DNA of 64,000 nt, taken from an uncultured Eubacterium sp. Its GTDB lineage: Bacteria > Bacillota > Clostridia > Lachnospirales > Lachnospiraceae. Positions within the stretch are counted from its first letter, which is position 1, and each line of letters opens with the position of its first letter. The notes beneath the pieces were generated by a model. That model saw only the letters and a list, made by a program, of their open reading frames with translations. It searched no databases and was not told where the DNA came from. Shown here piece by piece: positions 35,292 to 43,338 of this stretch. The stretch lies in contig CAJFUA010000072.1 in NCBI GenBank assembly GCA_904420085.1, positions 1 through 64,000 of the forward strand. The letters run 5' to 3'. A program made the translations under genes and the position numbers.

Positions 35292-36942
35292 ATGTATGTT
35301 TTGATTACGGAATTACTTAGCGGACTGGCATTGTTTTTATTTGGAATGAAGTATATGAGTGACAGTCTGCAGCAGGCAGCAGGTGGTAAATTAAGAACAA
35401 TTTTGGACCGATGTACGAAGAATAAATATCTCGGAGTGATATCCGGCGCTTTGTTTACGGCATTTATTCAGTCATCCGGCGCCACCACGGTTATGGAAGT
35501 AGGTTTTGTAAATGCAGGTATTATGACTTTAGAGCAGTCCGTAGGACTGACTTTTGGTGCCAATATCGGTACAACCATTACATCACAGTTAGTTTCTTTG
35601 AAATTAACAGCAGTAGCGCCATTTATTATTTTTATCGGTGCAGCCATATTGTCTTTTTGCAATAAGCCGATGTTAAAAAAAAGTGGCTGCCGTCATTTTT
35701 GGTTTCGGCGCACTGTTTTTAGGAATTAACTTTATGACTGATGCACTACAGGAAATCAGAACCATACCGGAACTGATGCAGTTATTCAGCTACCTGACAA
35801 ACCCGGTTATTGCAGTCTTGGTGGGATTGATTCTGACAGTGATTGTACAGAGTTCTTCCGTGACAGTCAGCGTGCTGGTGTTGTTGGCCGGTTCCAATAT
35901 TATTGTAAATCCTGCAACTGGTGGAACGGATTATCTGGCATGTCTGTTTTTCATCCTGGGAGCCAATATCGGTTCCTGTACACCGGCAGTGATGGCAGCG
36001 CTGAATGCCAACAGAAATGCCAAGAGAACAGCCTTTATCCATGTGATGTTTAATGTGGTGGGGCTGGTTGTAATTAGTATTATTCTTATATTTGCCGCAA
36101 GGCCGATGATAGATTTGATTGATGCAGTCAGCAGTACGGATAAGAGATTTGTTGCCAATGCAGATACGATTTTTAAAATATTCCAGTGCATAATTCTTTT
36201 GCCGTGTTCCAATCTGCTGATACAGTTGTCCAAGAAAGTGATTCATGCCAAAGGTTATGAAGAACAGTCAGATACAGAGATGGTCCTGAAATATATTGAC
36301 AAGTCCGGTGTGACAACACCTACCACTGTTGTTGTGGAAGTGGTTCAGGAAATTAAAAGAATGTCAGAGATGGTAGAATTGAATTTAAAAGAGGCATCGG
36401 ATGCTCTTATACATAAGAAATATGAATATTCAGATGAAGTATATAAGCGGGAAAAATATATAGATTTTTTAAGTCGCGAAATTACGGAATATATGGTAGA
36501 ATCCAACAGATACGGTTTACCACTTAAGGACAGAGAACGTATAGGCGGTTTATTTCATGTAATCATTGATGTAGAAAGAATCGGTGATCATGCAGTGAAT
36601 ATTATGGACGATGCGCTGAAAGAGAAAAATAAATCCATAGGATTTTCCACAGAAGGTCAAAAGGACATGACGAAGATGTACGAAAAAGTAATAGAGATTT
36701 TTGAAAAATCCATTCAGGCATTTACCACTGAGGATATTTCAGGATTTGGTGAAATCAACAAATTGGAGGATGTTATCGACCAGATGAAGATAGACTGTCA
36801 GGAAGGCCATGTAAAACGTATGGCAGAGGGCAAGTGTTCCATTGAGTCAGGTCTGATATTTACAGACTTGGTAATTGGATATGAAAGAATTGCCGATCAT
36901 GCAGTAAATATTGCATATTCTATCTTGCCGGAAAGTAACTAA
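35292..36942 (+). pseudogene. Na/Pi cotransporter (NptA/YjbB type) split by a frameshift at an A8 run
   Basis: The two track ORFs together encode one transporter. The first (from ATG 35292) reads LLSGLALFLFGMKYMSDSLQ ... AFIQSSGATTVMEVGFVNAG ... GANIGTT and ends soon after KPMLKK. The second resumes at GTG 35683 as VAAVIFGFGALFLGINFMTDALQ, then VQSSSVTVSVLVLLAG, and a cytosolic PhoU-like helical domain (about 330-549). The break is at eight adenines (35675-35682); seven would restore a 549-residue protein of normal family length. Two QSS transport motifs and the PhoU-like tail are intact. It could be a real mutation, transcriptional slippage at the A8 run, or a sequencing error. A phosphate-type two-component system follows. 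Confidence 0.85.
35675..35682 (+). other. A8 homopolymer at the Na/Pi frameshift
   Basis: The codons ATG TTA AAA AAA run into A-GTG-GCT. Removing one A gives ATG TTA AAA AAA GTG GCT, joining both halves. Runs of eight or more A are known sites of RNA polymerase slippage and replication slippage. Confidence 0.85.
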
Positions 36943-36946
36943 TAGC

Positions 36947-36974
36947 AAAGGGTATGGTAGCGTCATGCCCTTTT
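36947..36974 (+). terminator. Hairpin between the Na/Pi gene and the response regulator
   Basis: AAAGGGTATG pairs with CATGCCCTTT (one G-U pair, seven-base loop) followed by TTTTC. It probably reduces but may not abolish read-through into the regulator gene. Confidence 0.6.
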
Positions 36975-36993
36975 CATATATTTAGGAGAAAAG

Positions 36994-37677
36994 ATGCAGA
37001 ATATATACATTGTAGAGGACGATAAAAATATTGCAGAAATTGAAGAGTTTGCCTTGAAAAATGCAGGATATGAGGTCTGTACGTTTGCCAATGCAAAGGA
37101 CTTTGAGAAAAGGATTCAGTATCAGTATCCCGATTTGATTATCATGGATATTATGCTTCCAGACAGAGACGGATTGTCTTTGTTAAAGGATATCAGAAGC
37201 CATAGTGAAACGGCTTCCATTCCGGTCATTATGGTAACTGCCAAATCATCAGAGATGGATAAGGTAAAAGGACTTGATCAGGGAGCGGATGATTATATGA
37301 CAAAACCTTTTGGGGTTATGGAGCTGATTTCCCGCGTAAAAGCCATGCTTCGAAGAGCCAATTTATCGGTGGACACCAAGTTTGAGTTTGACGGCATTAT
37401 ACTGGATGAGGCAAAACATCTGGTGACAGTAAATGAAACGGAGTGTGAACTGACGTTTAAAGAGTTTGAGTTGTTGAAATACTTAATGCAAAATGCAGGA
37501 ATTGTTCTTCAAAGATATAAGATTCTTGACAGAGTCTGGGGAATGGATTATGAGGGAGAATCGAGAACGTTGGATATGCATATTAAAACACTAAGAAAAA
37601 AACTGGGTGATAAAGGAGCTTTGATTCAGACAGTAAGAAATGTAGGGTACACAATGAATTATAGAAAGGTAAAATAA
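36994..37677 (+). CDS. OmpR/PhoB-family response regulator (PhoP-like)
   Basis: This 227-residue protein has a receiver domain (1-120) with acidic pair EDD (residues 8-10), phosphoacceptor Asp in IIMDIMLP (near 52), Thr in MVTAKSS and Lys in TKPFG. A winged-helix DNA-binding domain (130-227) reads LTFKEFELLKYLM and RTLDMHIKTLRKKLG. The kinase gene abuts it (TAAATG). Position right after a Na/Pi transporter with a Pho-like repeat suggests control of phosphate genes; this is inference from context. Confidence 0.93.
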   Translation: MQNIYIVEDDKNIAEIEEFALKNAGYEVCTFANAKDFEKRIQYQYPDLIIMDIMLPDRDGLSLLKDIRSHSETASIPVIMVTAKSSEMDKVKGLDQGADDYMTKPFGVMELISRVKAMLRRANLSVDTKFEFDGIILDEAKHLVTVNETECELTFKEFELLKYLMQNAGIVLQRYKILDRVWGMDYEGESRTLDMHIKTLRKKLGDKGALIQTVRNVGYTMNYRKVK

Positions 37678-39006
37678 ATGAAAAAGAAATTATATATAAG
37701 AATGTCGGTCATTTCTATTATTGTTATGCTACTTTCCATATTTGTGACGGTGGGCATTCTTTATGGCCAGTTTATTCAACAGATTATGGAAGACTTAAAA
37801 ACCAATGTCCGCATATTAAAGTCCACAGAGGCTGTTTTGGAATATGTAGAAAAGAATTACGACCCGAATATTGATAATCTGCGCATTACGGTAATTGATG
37901 CTGACGGCAATGTAAAGTATGACAGTAATGTAGACAGTAAAAAGATGGAGAATCATAAAAACAGGGAGGAGGTAGCGGAAGCACTGGAAAACGGTTCGGG
38001 ACAGGCAATCCGCAAATCTGATACATTAGATAAAAATACTTATTATTATGCAGAAAGACTGGAAAATGGCCAGGTGCTTCGTGCAGGAAAAGAAGCAGGC
38101 AGCCTGTGGCAGTTCGGCATGAAGATTCTGCCGACGATGATTATGGAACTATTGCTGGCAGTGATGGTGTGTATTATAGCAGCCAAATATCTTTCCAAAA
38201 AACTGGTGGAACCAATTGAACTTCTGGCACAGAATCTTGACAATGATGTGCAGATGGAAACTTACAGTGAGATTCAGCCCTTTCTTGATAAGATTCATAG
38301 TCAGCATAAAGACTTGAAAAAGAGTACGAAGATGCGTCAGGAGTTTACCGCAAATGTTTCCCACGAACTGAAAACACCCCTTGCCTCCATATCCGGATAT
38401 GCAGAATTGATTGAGACAGGTATGGCAAAAGAGGAAGACATAAAACGTTTTGCCGGTGAAATTCATAAAAGTTCAAACCGTCTTTTGTCATTAATCAATG
38501 ACATAATTGAACTGTCGGAACTGGATGTGATGGATGGGGAGAAATCTACCAGTCCGGTCGATCTTTCTCTGGAGGCAGAAAACTGTGTGGAGATGTTAAA
38601 AATGAATGCGAAAAAGCACGGTGTCAGCATTTCCATGGCAGAGAAAGAACAGTCCTGTGTCATACAGGCAGACAGGGATATGATTCAGGAGGTTATTTAC
38701 AATCTTTGTGATAATGCCATCAGATACAATAAAGAAGACGGACATGTACAAGTATCCGTGAAAAAGAACAAGGACAATATTACGCTGGAAGTAAAAGACG
38801 ACGGTATTGGCATTCCAAAGAAAGACCAGGAGAGAATTTTTGAAAGGTTTTACAGAGTGGATAAGGCAAGATCCAAAAAGACAGGCGGAACCGGACTGGG
38901 GCTTGCCATTGTAAAACATATTGCGGAACAGCATGATGCGGAAATCAGGCTGGTAAGCAATGTGGGAGAGGGAACAACAATCTCTATCATATTTTCTGAA
39001 AAATAA
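37678..39006 (+). CDS. Sensor histidine kinase (PhoR-like)
   Basis: The 442-residue membrane kinase has a first helix (about 8-30), an extracytoplasmic sensor region (about 35-140), a second helix (about 150-170), a short linker and a HisKA domain with VSHELKTPLASISGYAELIETG (His near 230). The ATPase domain has N-box VIYNLCDNAIRYN, G1 DDGIGIPKKD and G2 GGTGLGLAIVKH. It resembles PhoR/ResE-type kinases and is probably the partner of the adjacent regulator. No gap separates the two genes. Confidence 0.93.
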   Translation: MKKKLYIRMSVISIIVMLLSIFVTVGILYGQFIQQIMEDLKTNVRILKSTEAVLEYVEKNYDPNIDNLRITVIDADGNVKYDSNVDSKKMENHKNREEVAEALENGSGQAIRKSDTLDKNTYYYAERLENGQVLRAGKEAGSLWQFGMKILPTMIMELLLAVMVCIIAAKYLSKKLVEPIELLAQNLDNDVQMETYSEIQPFLDKIHSQHKDLKKSTKMRQEFTANVSHELKTPLASISGYAELIETGMAKEEDIKRFAGEIHKSSNRLLSLINDIIELSELDVMDGEKSTSPVDLSLEAENCVEMLKMNAKKHGVSISMAEKEQSCVIQADRDMIQEVIYNLCDNAIRYNKEDGHVQVSVKKNKDNITLEVKDDGIGIPKKDQERIFERFYRVDKARSKKTGGTGLGLAIVKHIAEQHDAEIRLVSNVGEGTTISIIFSEK

Positions 39007-39034
39007 TTGCATAAATAGAAAATATTTGTAAATT

Positions 39035-39057
39035 CTAAAATAATAAGATTATTTTAG
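39035..39057 (+). promoter_or_regulatory. Hairpin touching the ribosome site of the YdcZ-type gene
   Basis: CTAAAATAAT and ATTATTTTAG form a perfect 10-bp stem with loop AAG. The 3' arm runs into the AGGAGG ribosome site of the next gene, so it could mask translation initiation. The absence of GC pairs makes it weak. Confidence 0.4.
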
Positions 39058-39066
39058 GAGGCGCAT

Positions 39067-39495
39067 ATGTGGGGATTTATTATCGCGCTGATATCAGGCG
39101 CATTAATGAGTGTACAGGGTGTTTTTAACACAGGAGTTACAAAAGGCAGTAGTTTATGGGCAGCCAATTCGTGGGTGCAGCTGACTGCCTTTTTTGTTTG
39201 CGTAATTGCATGGTTTGTGACGGGCAGACAAAATATTACGGGAATGTTTCATATAGAGAACAAATACATGCTTTTGGGAGGTGTTATCGGAGCCTTTATA
39301 ACACTGACGGTAATTAAAAGTATGGATGCTTTAGGTCCGGCAGAAGCAGTACTTCTCATTGTCATATCACAGATTATTGTAGCTTATTTAATAGAGGTTT
39401 TCGGACTTTTCGGCGTGGAAAAAGCAGCGTTTGAGTGGAAAAAAGTGATCGGTGCACTGGTTGCCATTGTAGGTATTTTCATTTTTCATAAGTAA
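39067..39495 (+). CDS. YdcZ-type (DUF606) small DMT transporter
   Basis: This 142-residue protein has four to five membrane helices and matches the DUF606/YdcZ type of small DMT-superfamily transporter, with the N-terminal ISGALMSVQGVFNTGVTKGSS, central GGVIGAFITLTVIKSMDALGPAEAVLL and terminal GIFIFHK. Half-size members usually act as dimers. The substrate is unknown. TTAGGAGGCGCAT gives a strong ribosome site. Confidence 0.8.
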   Translation: MWGFIIALISGALMSVQGVFNTGVTKGSSLWAANSWVQLTAFFVCVIAWFVTGRQNITGMFHIENKYMLLGGVIGAFITLTVIKSMDALGPAEAVLLIVISQIIVAYLIEVFGLFGVEKAAFEWKKVIGALVAIVGIFIFHK

Positions 39496-39524
39496 AAATA
39501 TTTCAATTTTGTTAAAAAAGGCTG

Positions 39525-39553
39525 TTGATAAGTGGAAATGAATCTTGTACAAT
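39525..39553 (+). promoter_or_regulatory. Sigma-A type promoter for comEA
   Basis: TTGATA and TACAAT are separated by exactly 17 bases, 42 bases before the comEA start. Between them and the gene, CTCC-GCAA-GGAG could form a small GNRA-capped hairpin over the ribosome site. Confidence 0.7.
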
Positions 39554-39594
39554 GAAAGTATTCATTCACAGGGGAAACTCCGCAAGGAGGTTGA

Positions 39595-40230
39595 ATGATA
39601 AAAATAGCAAATAAAATAACAGTGATTATGTTGCTGTGCATTTTTCTGACAGCATGTAAAGAGGAGACAGATGTGTCTTTATCTGACGATACATCTGTCT
39701 CTTCATTGGAGCAAATAAAAGATACTCAGCAGCAGAGCCAAGAGGTTCAGGAGATTGTGGTATATGTAAACGGAGCCGTGAAAAATCCGGGAGTTTATAC
39801 ATTAAAACAGGGCAGCAGGATTTATCAGGCCGTTGCGATGGCAGGAGGCATGACCGATAAGGCAAAGAAAGACAGCATTAACCTTGCTGAAACGGCAGCA
39901 GACGCTCAGAATATCCATATCATGACGAAAAAAGAGTATCAAAAGTATTATGATAGAAATGAAGATATATCGGCAGACGATCAGGAGAATTACGGTGGTA
40001 CAATGAAAACCGGGCAGAAAAATGAGGATAATATATCCCTGATAAATATTAATACGGATAATCAGGAACAGTTAATGACACTGCCGGGAATCGGGGAATC
40101 CAAAGCTGCAGCTATTATCACATACAGGGAGGAAAACGGACGGTTTTCTTCCAAGGAGGATATAAAGAACGTTTCTGGTATAGGTGAAGCAACTTATGCC
40201 AATCTGAAGGATTTAATTACCGTAGGGTAG
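39595..40230 (+). CDS. comEA: ComEA-family DNA-binding lipoprotein
   Basis: ComEA binds incoming DNA at the cell surface and passes it to the ComEC channel. The 211-residue protein begins with a lipobox (FLTAC, Cys near residue 21), so it is probably lipid-anchored, where many ComEA proteins have a plain membrane helix. A SLBB domain (about 55-115; VVYVNGAVKNPGVYTL) precedes tandem helix-hairpin-helix motifs (about 148-211; ININTDNQEQLMTLPGIGESKAAAII and VSGIGEATYANLKDLI). An 11-bp inverted repeat (GAGACAGATGT/ACATCTGTCTC, 39664-39701) lies inside the coding region after the lipobox. comEC lies 3 kb downstream. Confidence 0.9.
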   Translation: MIKIANKITVIMLLCIFLTACKEETDVSLSDDTSVSSLEQIKDTQQQSQEVQEIVVYVNGAVKNPGVYTLKQGSRIYQAVAMAGGMTDKAKKDSINLAETAADAQNIHIMTKKEYQKYYDRNEDISADDQENYGGTMKTGQKNEDNISLININTDNQEQLMTLPGIGESKAAAIITYREENGRFSSKEDIKNVSGIGEATYANLKDLITVG

Positions 40231-40242
40231 AAAGGAAATAGA

Positions 40243-40929
40243 ATGAAGGCTTTAGTAGTAGATGACGAGAAATTAATTGTAAAAGGATTAAAATTCAGTT
40301 TAGAGCAGGAAGGCTATGAAGTGGATTGCGCATATGACGGACAGGAAGCCGTGGAGAAAGCAAAAGAAAAAGAATACGATATTATGCTGTTGGATCTGAT
40401 GCTTCCGATTTATAACGGCTATGAAGTCTGCCAACAGATTCGGGAATTTTCAGATGTACCGATTGTGATGCTCACGGCAAAGGGCGAGGACATGGATAAA
40501 ATTCTGGGATTGGAATATGGCGCAGATGATTATATTACAAAGCCTTTTAACATTCTTGAAGTAAAGGCGAGGATTAAAGCCATTGTGCGAAGAAACAGAA
40601 GAAAAGCGGTTGTCACGCCGGCTGCACCGAAGATTATTACTTCCGGTAAAATGAAACTGGACATTGAAGCAAAGCGTTTATACATAAACGAAAATGAAAT
40701 AAAATTAACAGTAAAAGAGTTTGATATTTTAAAACTGCTGGCAGAGAATCCGGGAAAGATCTATTCAAGAGAACAGCTTCTTACTTTAATCTGGGGTTCT
40801 AAATATCCCGGAGATGCAAGAACGGTGGATGTAAACGTAAGAAGATTGAGGGAAAAAATAGAAGAAAACCCTGCCAAACCGGAGTATGTTCATACAAAAT
40901 GGGGTATGGGTTATTATTTTCAGGGATAG
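40243..40929 (+). CDS. OmpR-family response regulator
   Basis: A 228-residue regulator with acidic pair DDE (residues 6-8), phosphoacceptor in MLLDLMLP (near 51), MLTAKGE and TKPFN, and a C-terminal winged helix (about 135-228; LTVKEFDILKLLA, GDARTVDVNVRRLREKIE). It is closer to WalR/VicR-type regulators than the one at 37 kb. It lies 12 bases after comEA and eight bases before its kinase, so competence genes and signalling genes probably share a transcript. Confidence 0.93.
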   Translation: MKALVVDDEKLIVKGLKFSLEQEGYEVDCAYDGQEAVEKAKEKEYDIMLLDLMLPIYNGYEVCQQIREFSDVPIVMLTAKGEDMDKILGLEYGADDYITKPFNILEVKARIKAIVRRNRRKAVVTPAAPKIITSGKMKLDIEAKRLYINENEIKLTVKEFDILKLLAENPGKIYSREQLLTLIWGSKYPGDARTVDVNVRRLREKIEENPAKPEYVHTKWGMGYYFQG

Positions 40930-40936
40930 ATAATAA

Positions 40937-42394
40937 ATGAAAAAAAGTCAAATTAAGATGTTAAGTTTTATAAAAAGTTTTCGTTTCAGAGCGTTTTTTA
41001 TTGTGGCGCTTCTTGTGATTGTACCTGTATTGACCAGTAGTAGTTTCATATATCATATGTCTGTAGACGCATATATTGATAAAAAAATTGACCGTTTCAA
41101 AGTCAATAATACCATGCTGAAGAACAGTATCGTCAGCGAAGGATATTTGGATGAAAATAACGACTCACAGGTGGTTGAAACCCAGATAGCCCAGCTGTCC
41201 GGGGAATATAACTGTAGAATACAGATTATAAACAGTCAGTATGTTGTGGTCAGTGATACAGAAACCGGTGAGACAGGTAAAACCAGTATTTCAGAGAATG
41301 TCATTCGGAGTATTGACGGAGAGAATGTCTTTATAGAAAATAAAGATGAATATTATGTAGAATTTGCGGAACCGCTTGTGATTGCAGATCCCACATCGGA
41401 CAATAATAAGAATTCTAATATTATAGGAGCGGTCTATATACACTATTCTATGGAGGACGTGATTTCTTATAAGGATACACTGGAGCGCTATGTGATTATT
41501 GCAGATATACTGTTGATTATATTTGCCTTTGTGGCAGCATGGCTATGTTCCGTATTGTTTAACAGACCTATTAAAAAAATGCATCAGTCTATCAGAAGAA
41601 TTACGTTGGGACAGACAGAAAATGAAAAACACGGCAAAGAAACTTTAGAGGTGACAGAAATCAGTGAGGAGTTTAGCAGACTGGTGGAAAAAATGAAAAC
41701 ACAGGACAAATCCCGTCAGGAGTTTGTCTCCAATGTTTCCCACGAGTTGAAAACACCACTGACATCCATGAAGGTATTGGCAGAATCGCTGATTGGTAAT
41801 CAGGGAGTTCCGGAAGAACTGTATCAGGAGTTTCTGCAGGATATCTGTAAGGAAATAGACAGGGAAAATGAAATCATCACCGATCTGCTTGATTTGGTAA
41901 AAATGGAAAAGACAGATGTGGAGATTAATATTTCCTCAGTAAACATTAACGAAATATTAGAAACTGTGTTAAAGAGATTAAAACCGATTGCGGAAAGCAA
42001 GAATATTGAATTGGTGTTTGAAAGTTTCCGACCGGTCATTGCAGATGTAGACGAATTAAAATTTGCCAGCGTGGCGACCAATTTAGTTGAAAATGCAATT
42101 AAATATAATAACACGGATGGAACTGTCACTGTCTCGTTAAATTCTGACCACCAGTATTTTTATTTAAAAGTTATTGATACGGGAATCGGAATCGCAGAGG
42201 AAGATCAGGAGCATGTATTTGAGAGATTTTTCCGGGTAGATAAAGCGAGAGCCCGACAGACAGGTGGTACGGGACTGGGACTTGCCATTACAAAGGACAT
42301 TGTATTAAAACATCATGGCTCCATTAAAATCCATAGTAAAGAAGGAGAGGGAACTACATTTATTGTTAGAATTCCATTGAAGTATATCGCTTAA
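40937..42394 (+). CDS. HAMP-containing sensor histidine kinase
   Basis: The 485-residue kinase has a first membrane helix (about 17-40), an extracytoplasmic sensor of about 140 residues, a second helix (about 185-207), a HAMP domain, and HisKA motif VSHELKTPLTSMKVLAESLIG (His near 270). The ATPase domain shows VATNLVENAIKYN, DTGIGIAEED and GGTGLGLAITKD. It is the apparent partner of the preceding regulator. The signal is unknown; the sandwich between comEA and a GerMN lipoprotein suggests envelope sensing. Confidence 0.93.
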   Translation: MKKSQIKMLSFIKSFRFRAFFIVALLVIVPVLTSSSFIYHMSVDAYIDKKIDRFKVNNTMLKNSIVSEGYLDENNDSQVVETQIAQLSGEYNCRIQIINSQYVVVSDTETGETGKTSISENVIRSIDGENVFIENKDEYYVEFAEPLVIADPTSDNNKNSNIIGAVYIHYSMEDVISYKDTLERYVIIADILLIIFAFVAAWLCSVLFNRPIKKMHQSIRRITLGQTENEKHGKETLEVTEISEEFSRLVEKMKTQDKSRQEFVSNVSHELKTPLTSMKVLAESLIGNQGVPEELYQEFLQDICKEIDRENEIITDLLDLVKMEKTDVEINISSVNINEILETVLKRLKPIAESKNIELVFESFRPVIADVDELKFASVATNLVENAIKYNNTDGTVTVSLNSDHQYFYLKVIDTGIGIAEEDQEHVFERFFRVDKARARQTGGTGLGLAITKDIVLKHHGSIKIHSKEGEGTTFIVRIPLKYIA

Positions 42395-42409
42395 AAGAAG
42401 GTTACGCTT

Positions 42410-43327
42410 ATGAAAAAAGGACGATTGTTTTTGAATATGGTCATTTGCATATTGCTGCTTATCTGTTGTGTAGGTTGTAAAAGCGGAGATGTTGATGAAC
42501 AGTCGGATATGAATGTTTACTATGTATCAGAGGACAGTGTGAAGTTGGTCACTCAGCCATACAATACGCAGAATACGGAGAAGGAAAAACTGGTAAATGA
42601 GCTGCTTGACAGACTGACAACAGCCGGAGAAGGAACGAATAAAAGCGCAATCCCAAAAGAAGTGGCTGTATTGGGCTACAGTGTGGTAGACAGAATCGCT
42701 AAGATAGATTTTGACGAAAAATATTACGAGATGAATTCGAAACGGGAATTGCTTTGCAGGGCTGCGGTCGTGCTTACACTGATGCAGATTGATGGTTTGG
42801 AATATGTAACATTTACAATCAACGGGCATCCTTGCGTAGAAAAAAACGGAGAATATCTCAATGCAATGAACGAACTGGATTTTGTATCAGACATAGGCAA
42901 TAAGAAAGTAAAGGCAGTTGCGGATTTCACCTTATATTTTTCCAATGAAAATGGAACGGCACTGAAAGAATATAAGTTAAAAAATACGGCATATGGAGAT
43001 AAAACCAAGGAACAGTTTATTATCAATCAGTTAATAGAAGGTCCGCAGCAGGAAGGATATTATAAAATTATCTCCCCAAGAGTGAAATTATTAAGTGTTG
43101 TAACGGCAAATAATATTTGTTATGTGGATTTTGATGAGAACTTTTTGACGGAACAAAGTCCCGTATCGGCGAAGATGGTTATCTATTCCATTGTAAATTC
43201 ATTGTTGGAGTTAGACGGGATACACCGGGTGCAGTTGAGTGTGAAAGGGGAAACCTCTGTGGAATATGGCAATATTTCACTTTCCCATCCGTTTATGAGA
43301 AACTTGGATATTGTAGAAATTAAATAA
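42410..43327 (+). CDS. Lipoprotein with two GerMN domains
   Basis: A lipobox (ICCVGC, Cys near 23) is followed by two GerMN-type domains (about 35-155 and 165-300). Each carries a similar core, for example VAVLGYSVVDRIAKIDFDEKYYEM and VKLLSVVTANNICYVDFDENFLTE. GerM proteins act in spore formation and germination, while LpqB-type proteins with GerMN domains pair with a kinase. Here a kinase gene is directly upstream, so it may be an accessory to the sensor. The 305-residue protein sits 15 bases after the kinase and just before comEC. Confidence 0.88.
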   Translation: MKKGRLFLNMVICILLLICCVGCKSGDVDEQSDMNVYYVSEDSVKLVTQPYNTQNTEKEKLVNELLDRLTTAGEGTNKSAIPKEVAVLGYSVVDRIAKIDFDEKYYEMNSKRELLCRAAVVLTLMQIDGLEYVTFTINGHPCVEKNGEYLNAMNELDFVSDIGNKKVKAVADFTLYFSNENGTALKEYKLKNTAYGDKTKEQFIINQLIEGPQQEGYYKIISPRVKLLSVVTANNICYVDFDENFLTEQSPVSAKMVIYSIVNSLLELDGIHRVQLSVKGETSVEYGNISLSHPFMRNLDIVEIK

Positions 43328-43338
43328 GGAGAACAGTT

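Noticed and set aside
35223-35729. Start of the Na/Pi ORF at 35223
   Set aside because: This is upstream of a better ATG (35292); the added residues are not membrane-like and overlap the Pho-like promoter region.
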